Shown: positions 1 through 6,422 of the stretch, piece after piece
Numbering within the stretch: the first letter of the stretch is position 1
Layout of the letters: each line of letters starts with the position of its first letter
DNA from: Dunaliella salina
Lineage: Eukaryota; Chlorophyta; Chlorophyceae; Chlamydomonadales; Dunaliellaceae
Reading direction: 5' to 3'
DNA length: 10,543 nt
NCBI GenBank assembly: GCA_002284615.2
Contig: MU069630.1
Span: 104,680-115,222, forward strand
The notes under the pieces: model-generated
Database searches by the model: none
What the model was told of the DNA's origin: nothing
What the model saw: the letters and a program-made list of their open reading frames with translations, nothing else
Translations under genes and position numbers: made by a program

Positions 1-41
<41 letters not shown>

Positions 42-58
42 CACACACACACACACAA
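1..58. repeat. (CA)n microsatellite at left window edge
   Basis: Twenty CA units run from base 1 to 40. An extra A shifts the phase, and about eight AC units follow before the array dissolves into AACAATGC. The array touches the window edge, so its true length is unknown. If the neighbouring gene model is right, it lies in the intron upstream of the 33-nt exon. The phase break shows one indel inside an otherwise pure array. Confidence 0.95.
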
Positions 59-333
59 CAATGCACTTGAGAAAGTCCGAGCAGATGCCTGCATTAGGTA
101 TGCACTTGCATGCCTTAAATAAATTAGAAACGCATTTCCTCAGACACATGCTTGAAGGCCTCCACTCACAGCTTTTATGGACATAATCAGTTCAAATGGC
201 TGTAGAATCATTATAAATTTTCTGTTGACTGCAAGGACAACATCCCCAGCCACTTTTGCGCCCGAGTGTGCTCGTGCCTTTGTGATGCCACACTTTACAA
301 CAGCCTCCACTTGTGATGTATACGATCCTGCAG

Positions 334-366
334 GTGCGCCCATTGGCTTGGGAGGTATGGGGGCAG
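334..366 (+). CDS. TGD5-like glycine-rich protein, predicted 33-nt internal exon
   Basis: Predicted microexon lying between an AG acceptor (ATCCTGCAG, ending at 333) and a strong GTGAGT donor at 367. With one base carried in from an upstream exon it reads (G)APIGLGGMGA plus the first base of a split Gly codon. Its phase-1 end fits the next exon exactly, giving ...GMGA-G-GGCGVGFGLG. A glycine-rich run of this kind directly precedes the GGGCGVG core in plant TGD5 proteins. The pyrimidine tract before the acceptor is weak. The open frame extends further upstream, so a longer exon is possible, but the extra residues are not glycine-rich and do not look like the family. Upstream exons with the start codon are not in the window. 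Confidence 0.55.
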
Positions 367-1362
367 GTGAGTGATGATTGATGATTTTGACCTATTCTAG
401 CTGGGGAAAACAACGGATTCAGGAGGAGGACAGACTGCACAAAGTGAGGTGCAGTCCTGCCCTTCATACCATAAGACTCTGCAAGGCCGGTCACAGGCTT
501 GCTCTCTGGTCATAAACTCCTTGCATACTTGATGCCCTTTACAACAGCTTGTTTGTTCGTTTGTTTGCCTATTTGTCTGTTTATTTATTTGTTTGTGTGT
601 GCGTTGCTGCATTTGTGTGTTTGTTTGTTTTGCTTACTTGCTTTCCTGTTTGCAAGCCCTCCATTAATCTCACTGCTTGCGTGCAGCCAGCTCGAATTCT
701 TGTCTGTCGCAAAGCTCAGAACGCAGGGAAGTGGTTGCTCAGTCCAAATGAGGCTCAATATGGCAAAAAAAAATCTTATAGGGAAGTTGCAGGCGATAAA
801 ACACTCACATTTAGTTTGTAATCTCTTGGCTCCACAAACTGACTTGCTGTGTCTGTCTGGCATGTCCGGGATTGGAAAGCCTGGGTGGAATGATACTCTG
901 TACTGTCGGAGCATGTTGAACGTTTTTTAAATGCAATTCTTGCAAGTTGCTCGGGTCGAAGGGTACTCTGATTTTGTAAATTGGTGACAGGCAATACTTT
1001 GCGATCGAAGGTATGTGCACAAGACCTGCTCACTGGACAGCTCAAGATGAGGGGATCTGGCTTACCGTCTCTATTTGGACAGGCAGTTGAGCAGCATGGT
1101 GATGTCCAACCCTTGGAGTCCAACTTGAGCACAGCGGAGCCCTCTTTCACGCCTCCAGCATCCATTGCATTTTTCCCTCATTTTCCACATTCCACACTGG
1201 ACTCATTAGAGGGGTCAGTGCAGCAGTTGTAGCATGCGTCGAAGGGAGAATGTAAAATGGTCTACTCCCGGATATACTCCCGGATCCCTCTGCTTGCCCT
1301 TCACCTTTTTGGTTTGCTTTTTTGAAGCTGAACACCCCATGTTTCATTGCACATATTCCCAG
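367..1362 (+). other. Intron between the 33-nt exon and the core exon (996 bp)
   Basis: Begins GTGAGT and ends ATATTCCCAG, splitting a glycine codon (phase 1). The only structured content I see is the TTTG-rich tract at about 545-655. Several open frames of 60-140 codons cross this stretch on both strands, but they are driven by the low-complexity tract or lack any recognisable protein composition. I see no other gene here. Confidence 0.6.
545..655. repeat. Degenerate TTTG-rich tetranucleotide tract
   Basis: Imperfect repeats of GTTT/TTTG with interspersed CTTG, ATTT and GTGT units run through about 110 bases. It is a diverged simple repeat in the intron. It creates spurious open frames rich in Cys, Leu, Phe and Val on + and in Lys, Gln, Thr and Asn on -, which should not be read as proteins. 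Confidence 0.8.
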
Positions 1363-1496
1363 GGGGAGGCTGTGGCGTGGGATTCGGGCTGGGCATGGGC
1401 TATGGGGCAGCCTTTGGCTCCAAGTACATTGTTGTTGACCCAGAGTTCAACAGTGTCACCCAGGACAAGCGTCCCAACTGGCTGCGACAGTTACAG
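1363..1496 (+). CDS. TGD5-like glycine-rich protein, core exon
   Basis: The clearest coding segment of the window. It follows a TATTCCCAG acceptor and ends in TTACAG before a GTAAATG donor. Starting with two bases of a split Gly codon it encodes GGGCGVGFGLGMGYG, then AAFGSKYIVVDPEFNSV, then TQDKRPNWLRQLQ. The alternating Gly/small-hydrophobic block ending in FGS-K/Q-Y is typical of TGD5. In Arabidopsis that small plastid-envelope protein works with TGD4 and the TGD1/2/3 transporter in moving lipid from ER to chloroplast. The following DPEFNSVTQDKRPNW stretch is hydrophilic. Exons 334-366, 1363-1496 and 4561-4638 together give about 81 residues plus stop. Other small glycine-rich membrane proteins remain possible, so I assign the family but not a firm symbol. 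Confidence 0.75.
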
Positions 1497-1509
1497 GTAA
1501 ATGCAACCG

Positions 1510-1594
1510 TTGGCTCCAAGTACATCATGATGTTGACCCAGAGTTCAACAGTGTCTCCCAGGACAAGCGACCAAACTGACTGTGGCAGTTACAG
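1510..1594 (+). pseudogene. Tandem exon copy 2 (broken)
   Basis: Repeats the last 83 bases of the core exon and its donor, starting at TTGGCTCCAAGTACAT, about 96 bp downstream of the original. It ends TTACAG|GTAAATGCA exactly like the parent. Two extra bases after TACAT shift the frame, and in the parental frame the Trp codon of RPNW is TGA. It also lacks the Gly-rich half and its own proper acceptor. Hence it is a dead partial copy, though its splice donor sequence is intact and could act as a decoy. Confidence 0.85.
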
Positions 1595-1618
1595 GTAAAT
1601 GCACTGGGAGGGCCTGGT

Positions 1619-1688
1619 TGGTTGTTGTTGACCCAGATTTCAACAGTGTCTCCCAGGACAAGCGACCAAGCTGGTTGCTGCAGTTAAG
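1619..1688 (+). pseudogene. Tandem exon copy 3 (partial, frame open)
   Basis: Matches the exon from the GTTGTTGACCCAG segment to its end. The parental frame stays open and reads VVDPDFNSVSQDKRPSWLLQ, with TTAAG in place of TTACAG, so one base is lost before a GTACAT donor-like site. The shared changes with copy 2 (GTCTCCCAGG, AAGCGACCAA) indicate serial duplication rather than independent copying. The one-base loss would put a spliced product out of phase with the final exon. Confidence 0.75.
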
Positions 1689-1715
1689 GTACATACACTC
1701 GTTTTAACAAAATCT

Positions 1716-1735
1716 CGGTTCAATGGTATCTCCTA
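1716..1735 (+). pseudogene. Short remnant of an exon copy
   Basis: GGTTCAATGGTATCTCCTAG resembles the AGTTCAACAGTGTCTCCCAG segment of the other copies and lies between copies 3 and 4. The match is short and diverged, so it is only suggestive of a further, mostly lost copy. Confidence 0.35.
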
Positions 1736-1751
1736 GCTCAATAGTGCACTT

Positions 1752-1802
1752 GGTTCAACAGGTATCACAAGACGAGTGACCATACTGCTGCTGCAGTTAC
1801 AG
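1752..1802 (+). pseudogene. Tandem exon copy 4 (most diverged)
   Basis: GGTTCAACAGGTATCACAAG, then a diverged match of the AAGCGACCA segment, then CTGCTGCAGTTACAG before a GTAAACAG donor-like site. The sequence after that site (AAGAGGGCCTGGTT) also matches the sequence after copy 2 (GGGAGGGCCTGGTT), so the duplicated unit included intron as well as exon. Several indels remove the reading frame. Confidence 0.65.
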
Positions 1803-2076
1803 GTAAACAGACTAAGAGGGCCTGGTTTGGGCTCGAGTGGTCGGGATTGTGGACCATGATCTAAGTTGCGAAGGTCTTGGGCTGTGTGCCCATCTTTTTA
1901 GGCAATGGGAAGCCAGCGGAACAGTTCCGTGCATTTTGCATGTGTGCCTTAGCAGGGCGTCTTAAAATTGTGAATTCAGGCTTGCAGAGTCAGGTAGGAA
2001 CATGTGCTTATGGCCATTTGGTACATGTTGCCCCTTGTGGCTGTTAATGGGAGTGTAAACGACTGATAAATAACAG

Positions 2077-2722
2077 CAGAGGGGGTCAACAGGCCAAAAT
2101 CACTAGAAATGTTCTTTCCTAACTTATTTCCTCAAGTCTTAACATGCCAACCAATATAATTCTATTAATTATCATGTCCCCCAAAAAATCATGAAAGTCA
2201 GAGGTCCCCAAATCACTCCTCTGGCTTTAGATCACCCAAAAACGGCCCACACCTCCACCATGGGGCCATTTTTCACCCCCGAAAAATATTTTCTAATAAC
2301 CCTTATATGATATGCTAATATCCCGCATATTCAAAAATAGGAAAGAAGGAGGTCAAATTTTGACCTTTTGGGCACCCCTACAACAAGATTTTCTCGAAGG
2401 GAAATGGCTGGAATTCTGTACCTGACCAACTACTGGGTCTTTTTACCCCATTTTTTGGCAATGGTATTTATTTGATACAAAGACACCAAATCACCAAGAA
2501 TCACCTTATTTTGTGCAGTGGCTGGTCAGATATTGAGTTTTGATGGTGAAAAGTAGGGTTTACGCCGCGGCCCATTATACAGGTGCACCCCAACTGGCAC
2601 TTTTTAAGCTTAGGTGCTACGGATACATCTGTGTAGTAGTCTTAAGAAGTGCCAGTTGGGGTGCACATACTCAGGAACATTTGAAAAGTACCCTCTTTTC
2701 AGGCCTCCGTCGCCCCCCTCTG
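2077..2722 (+). mobile_element. Non-autonomous DNA-transposon-like element, copy 1 (hAT-like ends)
   Basis: Left end CAGAGGGGGTCAAC and right end GTCGCCCCCCTCTG are inverted repeats with 12 of 14 bases matching. The CAGAGGGG start is like hAT-family ends. A related copy lies inverted near the right end of the window. They share a 40-bp block at 2404-2443 against the reverse complement of 9967-10006 (34 of 40 bases by eye, 17 in a row identical), a 19-bp block at 2361-2379 (18 of 19), a 16-bp block near 2256 (15 of 16) and the same terminal sequence. The 8-bp flanks (AATAACAG and AAACAACT) are not a convincing target-site duplication. No transposase is visible; a short open stretch around 2341-2490 is described under findings. 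Confidence 0.7.
2583..2666 (+). repeat. 26-bp near-perfect inverted repeat (hairpin) inside element copy 1
   Basis: Arm 2583-2608 begins GTGCACCCCAACTGGCAC; arm 2641-2666 ends GTGCCAGTTGGGGTGCAC. They are reverse complements at 25 of 26 positions, and the single difference would be a G-U pair in + strand RNA. The loop is 32 nt. A diverged single arm (GTGCTCCAACTGGCAGC, near 9621) occurs in copy 2, so the second arm may be a local inverted duplication in copy 1. It could form a small-RNA precursor-like stem or simply be a foldback. Confidence 0.85.
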
Positions 2723-2970
2723 AAACAACTGAAGTGAGTATGTAGACACGAGTAACACTAGCTCATGACAATTGTTTTGCCAGCAGTGAGCCTCTTAGCC
2801 TAAAATGCTTACTTGACATGTGCTGTTCAAAATCTATATCAACTCCTCCCTCCTATGATGCTGCATGCACAACTGACTCTCTGGCTTATGATTGATCTAA
2901 GGATGGGTGAGTTGGGGTTTTCCCCTGGGTTTGACTGGTCATGTCTCCACCAAGTTCTCAAATAGAGACG

Positions 2971-2972
<2 letters not shown>

Positions 2973-3000
<28 letters not shown>
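2973..3000. repeat. (CA)14 microsatellite
   Basis: Fourteen uninterrupted CA units within the last intron, following GAGACGTG and followed by TGTATGCATTG. The reverse reading makes a Cys-Val run that is an artefact. Confidence 0.95.
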
Positions 3001-3004
<4 letters not shown>

Positions 3005-3148
3005 TGCATTGTAGTTTGTGCGCGCCCCTCCCCACCCATGCACTTACCGACACAGGGCTCAAGACTGGAAAGCTCTCTTCTTGTGCTCGTTGTGACCTTT
3101 GAATTTTTTGTGCAGGTGACAGTTTTAGAGTAATTAATGTTTGAAAAG

Positions 3149-3390
3149 GTAGCCCATGGCCTTGACTCGGAAAGGGTGAGATGCCCTAGAGCTAGGCCAA
3201 GGCCATATCAATGCCACACTCGGCCTCATTTGCCTTATTCGCCACATTAAAAGTGTGCTTGAATAGCTAGCCCATGGCCCTTACTTGGGCAGGGTGAGAT
3301 GCCCTGGAGCTTGGCCAAGGAGGCTGTGACAATGTCACAACCTGCCTTATTTGCCTAAAAGTGTGCTTAAACAGGTAGCCCATGGAACTG
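3149..3390. repeat. Tandem repeat, unit about 108-118 bp, two copies plus a partial third
   Basis: TAGCCCATGG recurs at 3150, 3268 and 3376. The first two copies share GGGTGAGATGCCCT, AG(A)GCT(A/T)GGCCAAGG, a CAATG(C/T)CACA segment, GCC(T)TTATTTGCC-like sequence and AAAAGTGTGCTT. The third copy breaks off soon after its CCCATGG. The second copy contains the perfect inverted repeat TGTGACA-A-TGTCACA at 3325-3339. No coding content is seen. Confidence 0.75.
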
Positions 3391-4086
3391 ACTTGCATGC
3401 ACCTGCTTCTGGAACAGAAGTGTTGTGCCCTCTGACCTCACCAAGAAAGCACATTGTTCCTGTGTTTCGCCTCATCTGCACAATTTTTTTTTTGGGTTTG
3501 TACAGGCTGACAGTTTTGCACCCGAATGCGCATGCACTGGTTGGAGTTGAGCTCCGTCACAGTGGGCATGGCTTGCACAAAAGATGTTTTAAATCACTTG
3601 AGGAGCGCATGCAACGTTACATGGTGCGATGTCACATGGGCGTGTCTTTCCCTCTGTTCATCAACAGTTTGCAAGAAACATGCTGCTGGTTATTGCATCC
3701 CAATGTCCTCTGATGGAGGGTTACTCCACCTTGGACGAAGGAGGTGGTGGTGCGGAGGCAGGCCACACACAGTGTGTACCAACTCGGCCCTGCCAAGTTG
3801 GTACTGCCATGAAACGTTTGGAAATGCCATCGCTATCTACTAATGACAAGAAGAGCGCACCCTGCATGACTGCCTGGTTTGTGGATTGGTGCTTCTGATG
3901 CATGTCATGCATGAGTTGCCAGGGGTCCAGCAGGGGCATATTGCTTGGCATACTTTGCATTGCAGTTTGGAGGCATTGCATCTCGTCTGCAAAGCTGCTT
4001 GAAGGCATAATCCAAACAGGCAGTCTTTCTGGCCTGCACAGGGTTTGGTGCAGACCAGGAGGATCGCATGCTCAGACACTACGTCA

Positions 4087-4195
4087 AGCTCCACCTCCCT
4101 CAGGTGGAGCTGGCCAATTCCACAGAAAATGCCGTACACATCAGCTTATCGGCATGGAAACTACAATGTACATGGCATGTACATGGAATTGGCCA
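4087..4195 (+). repeat. Cluster of nested inverted repeats
   Basis: A perfect 10-bp hairpin with a 5-base loop (AGCTCCACCT at 4087-4096, AGGTGGAGCT at 4102-4111) abuts a perfect 12-bp inverted repeat (TGGCCAATTCCA 4111-4122, TGGAATTGGCCA 4184-4195). The 61-bp interval of the latter holds two smaller ones: ATGCCG 4129-4134 with CGGCAT 4150-4155, and TGTACATGGCATGTACA at 4168-4184, an odd-length near-palindrome. On paper this makes a hairpin next to a three-way junction. I do not recognise it as a known RNA family or transposon end. Confidence 0.7.
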
Positions 4196-4266
4196 ACCCT
4201 TGTCACAAGATGCAGCTGCCAAGTTGTGGTTAGGAGGTCAAGCTTCACCATTGTCCGATCAGTGAT

Positions 4267-4497
4267 GGGACTGGAGTTTTAATGCATAGCATTGGGACTG
4301 GAGTTTCAATGTATAGCATTGGGGCTGAAGTTCTAATGCATAGCATTGGGACTGGAGTTTTAATTTACAGCATGGGGACTGAAGTTTAATGTTTGGTATT
4401 GGGACGGGTGTTTAGCTATAGTGTTTAGCATTGAGACAGGGGTGTACATGTTTTGCATTCAGACTGGAGCTTTAATGTTTAGCATTGGGACTGGAGC
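4267..4497. repeat. 27-bp minisatellite, nine units
   Basis: Units begin GGGACTGGAG(T/C)TTTAATG and end AGCATT. Starts are at about 4267, 4294, 4321, 4348, 4375, 4401, 4433, 4460 and 4487. The first five are spaced exactly 27 bp; later ones are more diverged, one spaced 32 bp. It ends about 65 bp before the terminal exon of the TGD5-like gene. Confidence 0.9.
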
Positions 4498-4560
4498 ATC
4501 AGAACCAAGTGCAAAGTCCTTTTTTTCTCTTACACCTCCCATGTCTGTGTTCAAAAACAG

Positions 4561-4638
4561 GATCAAGCGGGCATCCTGAGGTTTGACAGGGAGATGGCCA
4601 ACCGGAATAACAACAGCAAAAGCAGTGCGAGCCAATAA
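4561..4638 (+). CDS. TGD5-like glycine-rich protein, terminal exon with stop
   Basis: Preceded by a good acceptor: a T/C-rich tract from about 4518 and AAAAACAG ending at 4560. In phase 0 with the core exon it reads DQAGILRFDREMANRNNNSK then SSASQ and TAA at 4636-4638. The joined C-terminus ...NWLRQLQ-DQAGILRFDREM is a plausible charged, likely helical segment followed by a low-complexity Asn/Ser tail. Support comes from phase, splice sites and the clean stop rather than from a recognised motif, so this is less sure than the core exon. Confidence 0.6.
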   Translation, partial: DQAGILRFDREMANRNNNSKSSASQ

Positions 4639-4690
4639 GGTGTGTTCCAGTATTTTTTGGAAAATATTCATTCATTGTACTGGTGGAAAC
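4639..4690 (+). promoter_or_regulatory. Possible 3' UTR / polyadenylation region
   Basis: CCAATAAGG overlaps the stop codon and resembles a weak AATAAA-type signal. It is followed by a T-rich stretch (GTATTTTTTGG), AAAATATTCATTCATTGTAC and a TGTA motif, the loose composition of plant 3' ends. No exact cleavage site can be named. Confidence 0.3.
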
Positions 4691-5471
4691 GAGTGTGGTT
4701 GAGCTCAATTGGGCCTGCATGCTAGTCCTATCACCGGCGGATGAAAGGAGGAGAAGTTGAAGTTGAGTTCAATTGCAGAGAAGCTTGAAATGAGTTCAAT
4801 TGCAGGGGCAGAAGATTTGAATTCGATCGAAAAGGGGGGGGTCAGAGCTGACTGTCGTTGGAGGAGCAAAGGAATAGAGTTACCTTCTGGAGTGGAAGGG
4901 AGAGATGCTGCACCTGCAAAATAAGCAAAGCAGTCCAGCTGCAGCGGTGCTGGTAACCAGCCAGTACTATCGGAGAACAACAGCAGCAAAATCCTCAACA
5001 GGAATCAACATTCCTGGCTCTCAGGAATGCACATGGATGCCTCAAGAGCTTCTGTCTGATTCATGATGCCTCTCAGACTTGATGCAAGCTGTGGGGTTAC
5101 AGAATCAAACAGAACTGGTCTTGAAAAGGTCATCCTTCACATCATGCCCTTCATGTACAATGTAAAGATTATGTTAGTTGCAGGTTCCAAGGGCATACAG
5201 GCAACTCTTTCCATGGTGCTGCTAGAAGTTGTGGCTCAGAAGGCTCGAGCAGGAGACGGTCAGAAAAATTATAAGAGATGTTTTGTAGATGAAAAAGGCA
5301 GCAGAGGCTCTTTGTTTCCTGCGTTTCTTCAAACTTAAAACCAGCCTGGTGCATAGCCTGATGAAATGCCAAAGAATGTGTGGAACATCCTTAAGATATG
5401 CAGGATGCATTACATCCTGCGTCAAAGACAGCTTTTATTTTTGTCATTAGGTAAGCCAAGCAGGTATAAGT
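4691..5471. other. Intergenic stretch with short GAGTTCAATTG repeats
   Basis: GAGCTCAATTGGG (about 4699), GAGTTCAATTGCAG (about 4766 and 4793) and a looser GAATTCGATCG form a small cluster. A 91-codon open frame on + at 5063-5338 (MMPLRLDASCG...LFPAFLQT) has no motif I can defend. Its segment LLEVVAQKARAGDGQKNYKR is faintly like Myb/SANT-type transposon-associated proteins, but too short to call. Otherwise nothing is seen. Confidence 0.5.
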
Positions 5472-5972
5472 GTCCTTCTTGCAACAAGCAGCGAATTCTG
5501 AGTACGCACTTGCAACAAGCACCACTTGCAACAAGCACCACTTGCAACAAGCACCACTTGCAACAAGCACCACTTGAAACAAGCAGCACATCCTGAGTGA
5601 ATGTCCTACTTGCAACAAGCAGCAAATTCTGAGTACGCACTTGCAACAAGCAGCACTTGCAACAAGCACCACTTGAAACAAGCAGCACATTCTGAGTGCA
5701 TGTCCTACTTGCAACAAGCAGCAAATTCTGAGTACGCACTTGCAACAAGCAGCACTTGCATCAAGCAGCACTTGCAACAAGCATTACTTGAAACAAGCAG
5801 CACATTCTGAGTGAATGTCCCACTTGCAACAAGCAGCACATTCTGAGTGAATGTCCCACTTGCAACAAGCAGCAAATTCTGAGTGCGCACTTGCAACAAG
5901 CACCACTTGCAACCAGCAGCACATTCTGAGTGAATTTCCCACTTGCAACAAGCAGCAAATTCTGAGTACGCA
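5472..5972. repeat. Satellite-like array with higher-order structure
   Basis: About twenty units built on CTTGCAACAAGCA(G/C)CA occur in three lengths: a bare 16-bp unit; a 31-bp form with AATTCTGAGTACGCA added; and a 36-bp form with CATTCTGAGTGAATGTCC(C/T) added, often starting CTTGAAACAAG. The order 31-bp, several 16-bp, then 36-bp recurs about three times, so this is a nested repeat. All long open frames here, on both strands, are repeat artefacts rich in Cys, Leu and Ala or in Gln and Ser. Confidence 0.92.
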
Positions 5973-6219
5973 GGACCCTTGTCTGGACCCGTCCAAACAG
6001 CCCTGCATACCCAATTTGTGCAAGGGGCTGCCCAGGGTGTGAGGCCAGAAGACAGGCGTTTTGGCCTGGTTTTCGAGGCCAGAAACGAAGCCTAAAATAC
6101 CTGTCTCCTTGCTTACCTGTTCAGCAGTAATGGCTGGGTACTTACTTCACCAGGAGCATGTTCTGGGGTATCTGTGGGGCTGAGGCAGGGTATCAGGAAA
6201 TTACTGCTCAAACCCCAAC

Positions 6220-6233
6220 TTTGGCGCGGAAAA
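6220..6233 (+). promoter_or_regulatory. E2F-like motif TTTGGCGCGGAAAA
   Basis: Matches the E2F consensus TTTSSCGC on + (TTTGGCGC), and the trailing GGAAAA extends the typical core. A second E2F-like motif, CTTCCCGCC, lies at 6414-6422. Paired E2F sites are seen in promoters of S-phase genes, but no such gene can be seen next to them, so function is uncertain. Confidence 0.25.
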
Positions 6234-6413
6234 TGGCGAGTTAGGATCCAGAGCAACAAGGGCAACGTTTGGGGTTGCGCGGGTGTCGCCTGGTCTTACA
6301 GGAGTCTGAATGCGCAAAATCATTCACAAGGTGCAGAAGCATGATCCATTAAGTAAGCATATGCTCGGCGGGCTGTCCTGAGCCTAATCTCAGAGTGAAA
6401 CGCACAGCTGTCA

Positions 6414-6422
6414 CTTCCCGCC
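6414..6422 (+). promoter_or_regulatory. E2F-like motif CTTCCCGCC
   Basis: One mismatch from TTTCCCGCC, about 190 bp from the first E2F-like site. It is short enough to arise by chance in this GC-richer stretch. Confidence 0.2.

Larger units (their letters stand above)
1497..4560 (+). other. Long last intron of the TGD5-like gene (3,064 bp)
   Basis: Phase-0 intron starting GTAAATG and ending in a good pyrimidine-rich acceptor (TTTTTTTCTCTTACACCTCC ... AACAG at 4560). It is packed with repeats: exon-derived copies (1510-1802), a transposon-like element (2077-2722), a CA array (2973-3000), a ~110-bp tandem repeat (3149-3390), nested inverted repeats (4087-4195) and a 27-bp minisatellite (4267-4497). 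The stretches 1803-2076, 2723-2972 and 3391-4086 hold nothing I can identify. Confidence 0.65.

Noticed and set aside
499..930. 143-codon + frame and overlapping frames on both strands
   Set aside because: Composition is set by the TTTG-rich tract, and it sits inside the predicted intron without any recognisable domain.
3351..4282. Overlapping + frames (3351-3713, 3526-3843, 3629-3898, 3902-4282) and - frames of up to 126 codons
   Set aside because: Mutually overlapping in different frames, no conserved motifs, and they cross tandem and inverted repeats. None fits splice phases of the neighbouring gene.
5063..5338. 91-codon + frame with a faint Myb/SANT-like segment
   Set aside because: Resemblance covers about 20 residues without the key aromatic spacing I would expect; no splice or repeat support.
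5391..6042. Several overlapping open frames of 60-130 codons on both strands, rich in Cys/Leu/Ala or Ser/Gln
   Set aside because: They are readings of the 16-bp-based satellite array in different frames; peptide periodicity follows the DNA repeat and there is no start, splice or family support.
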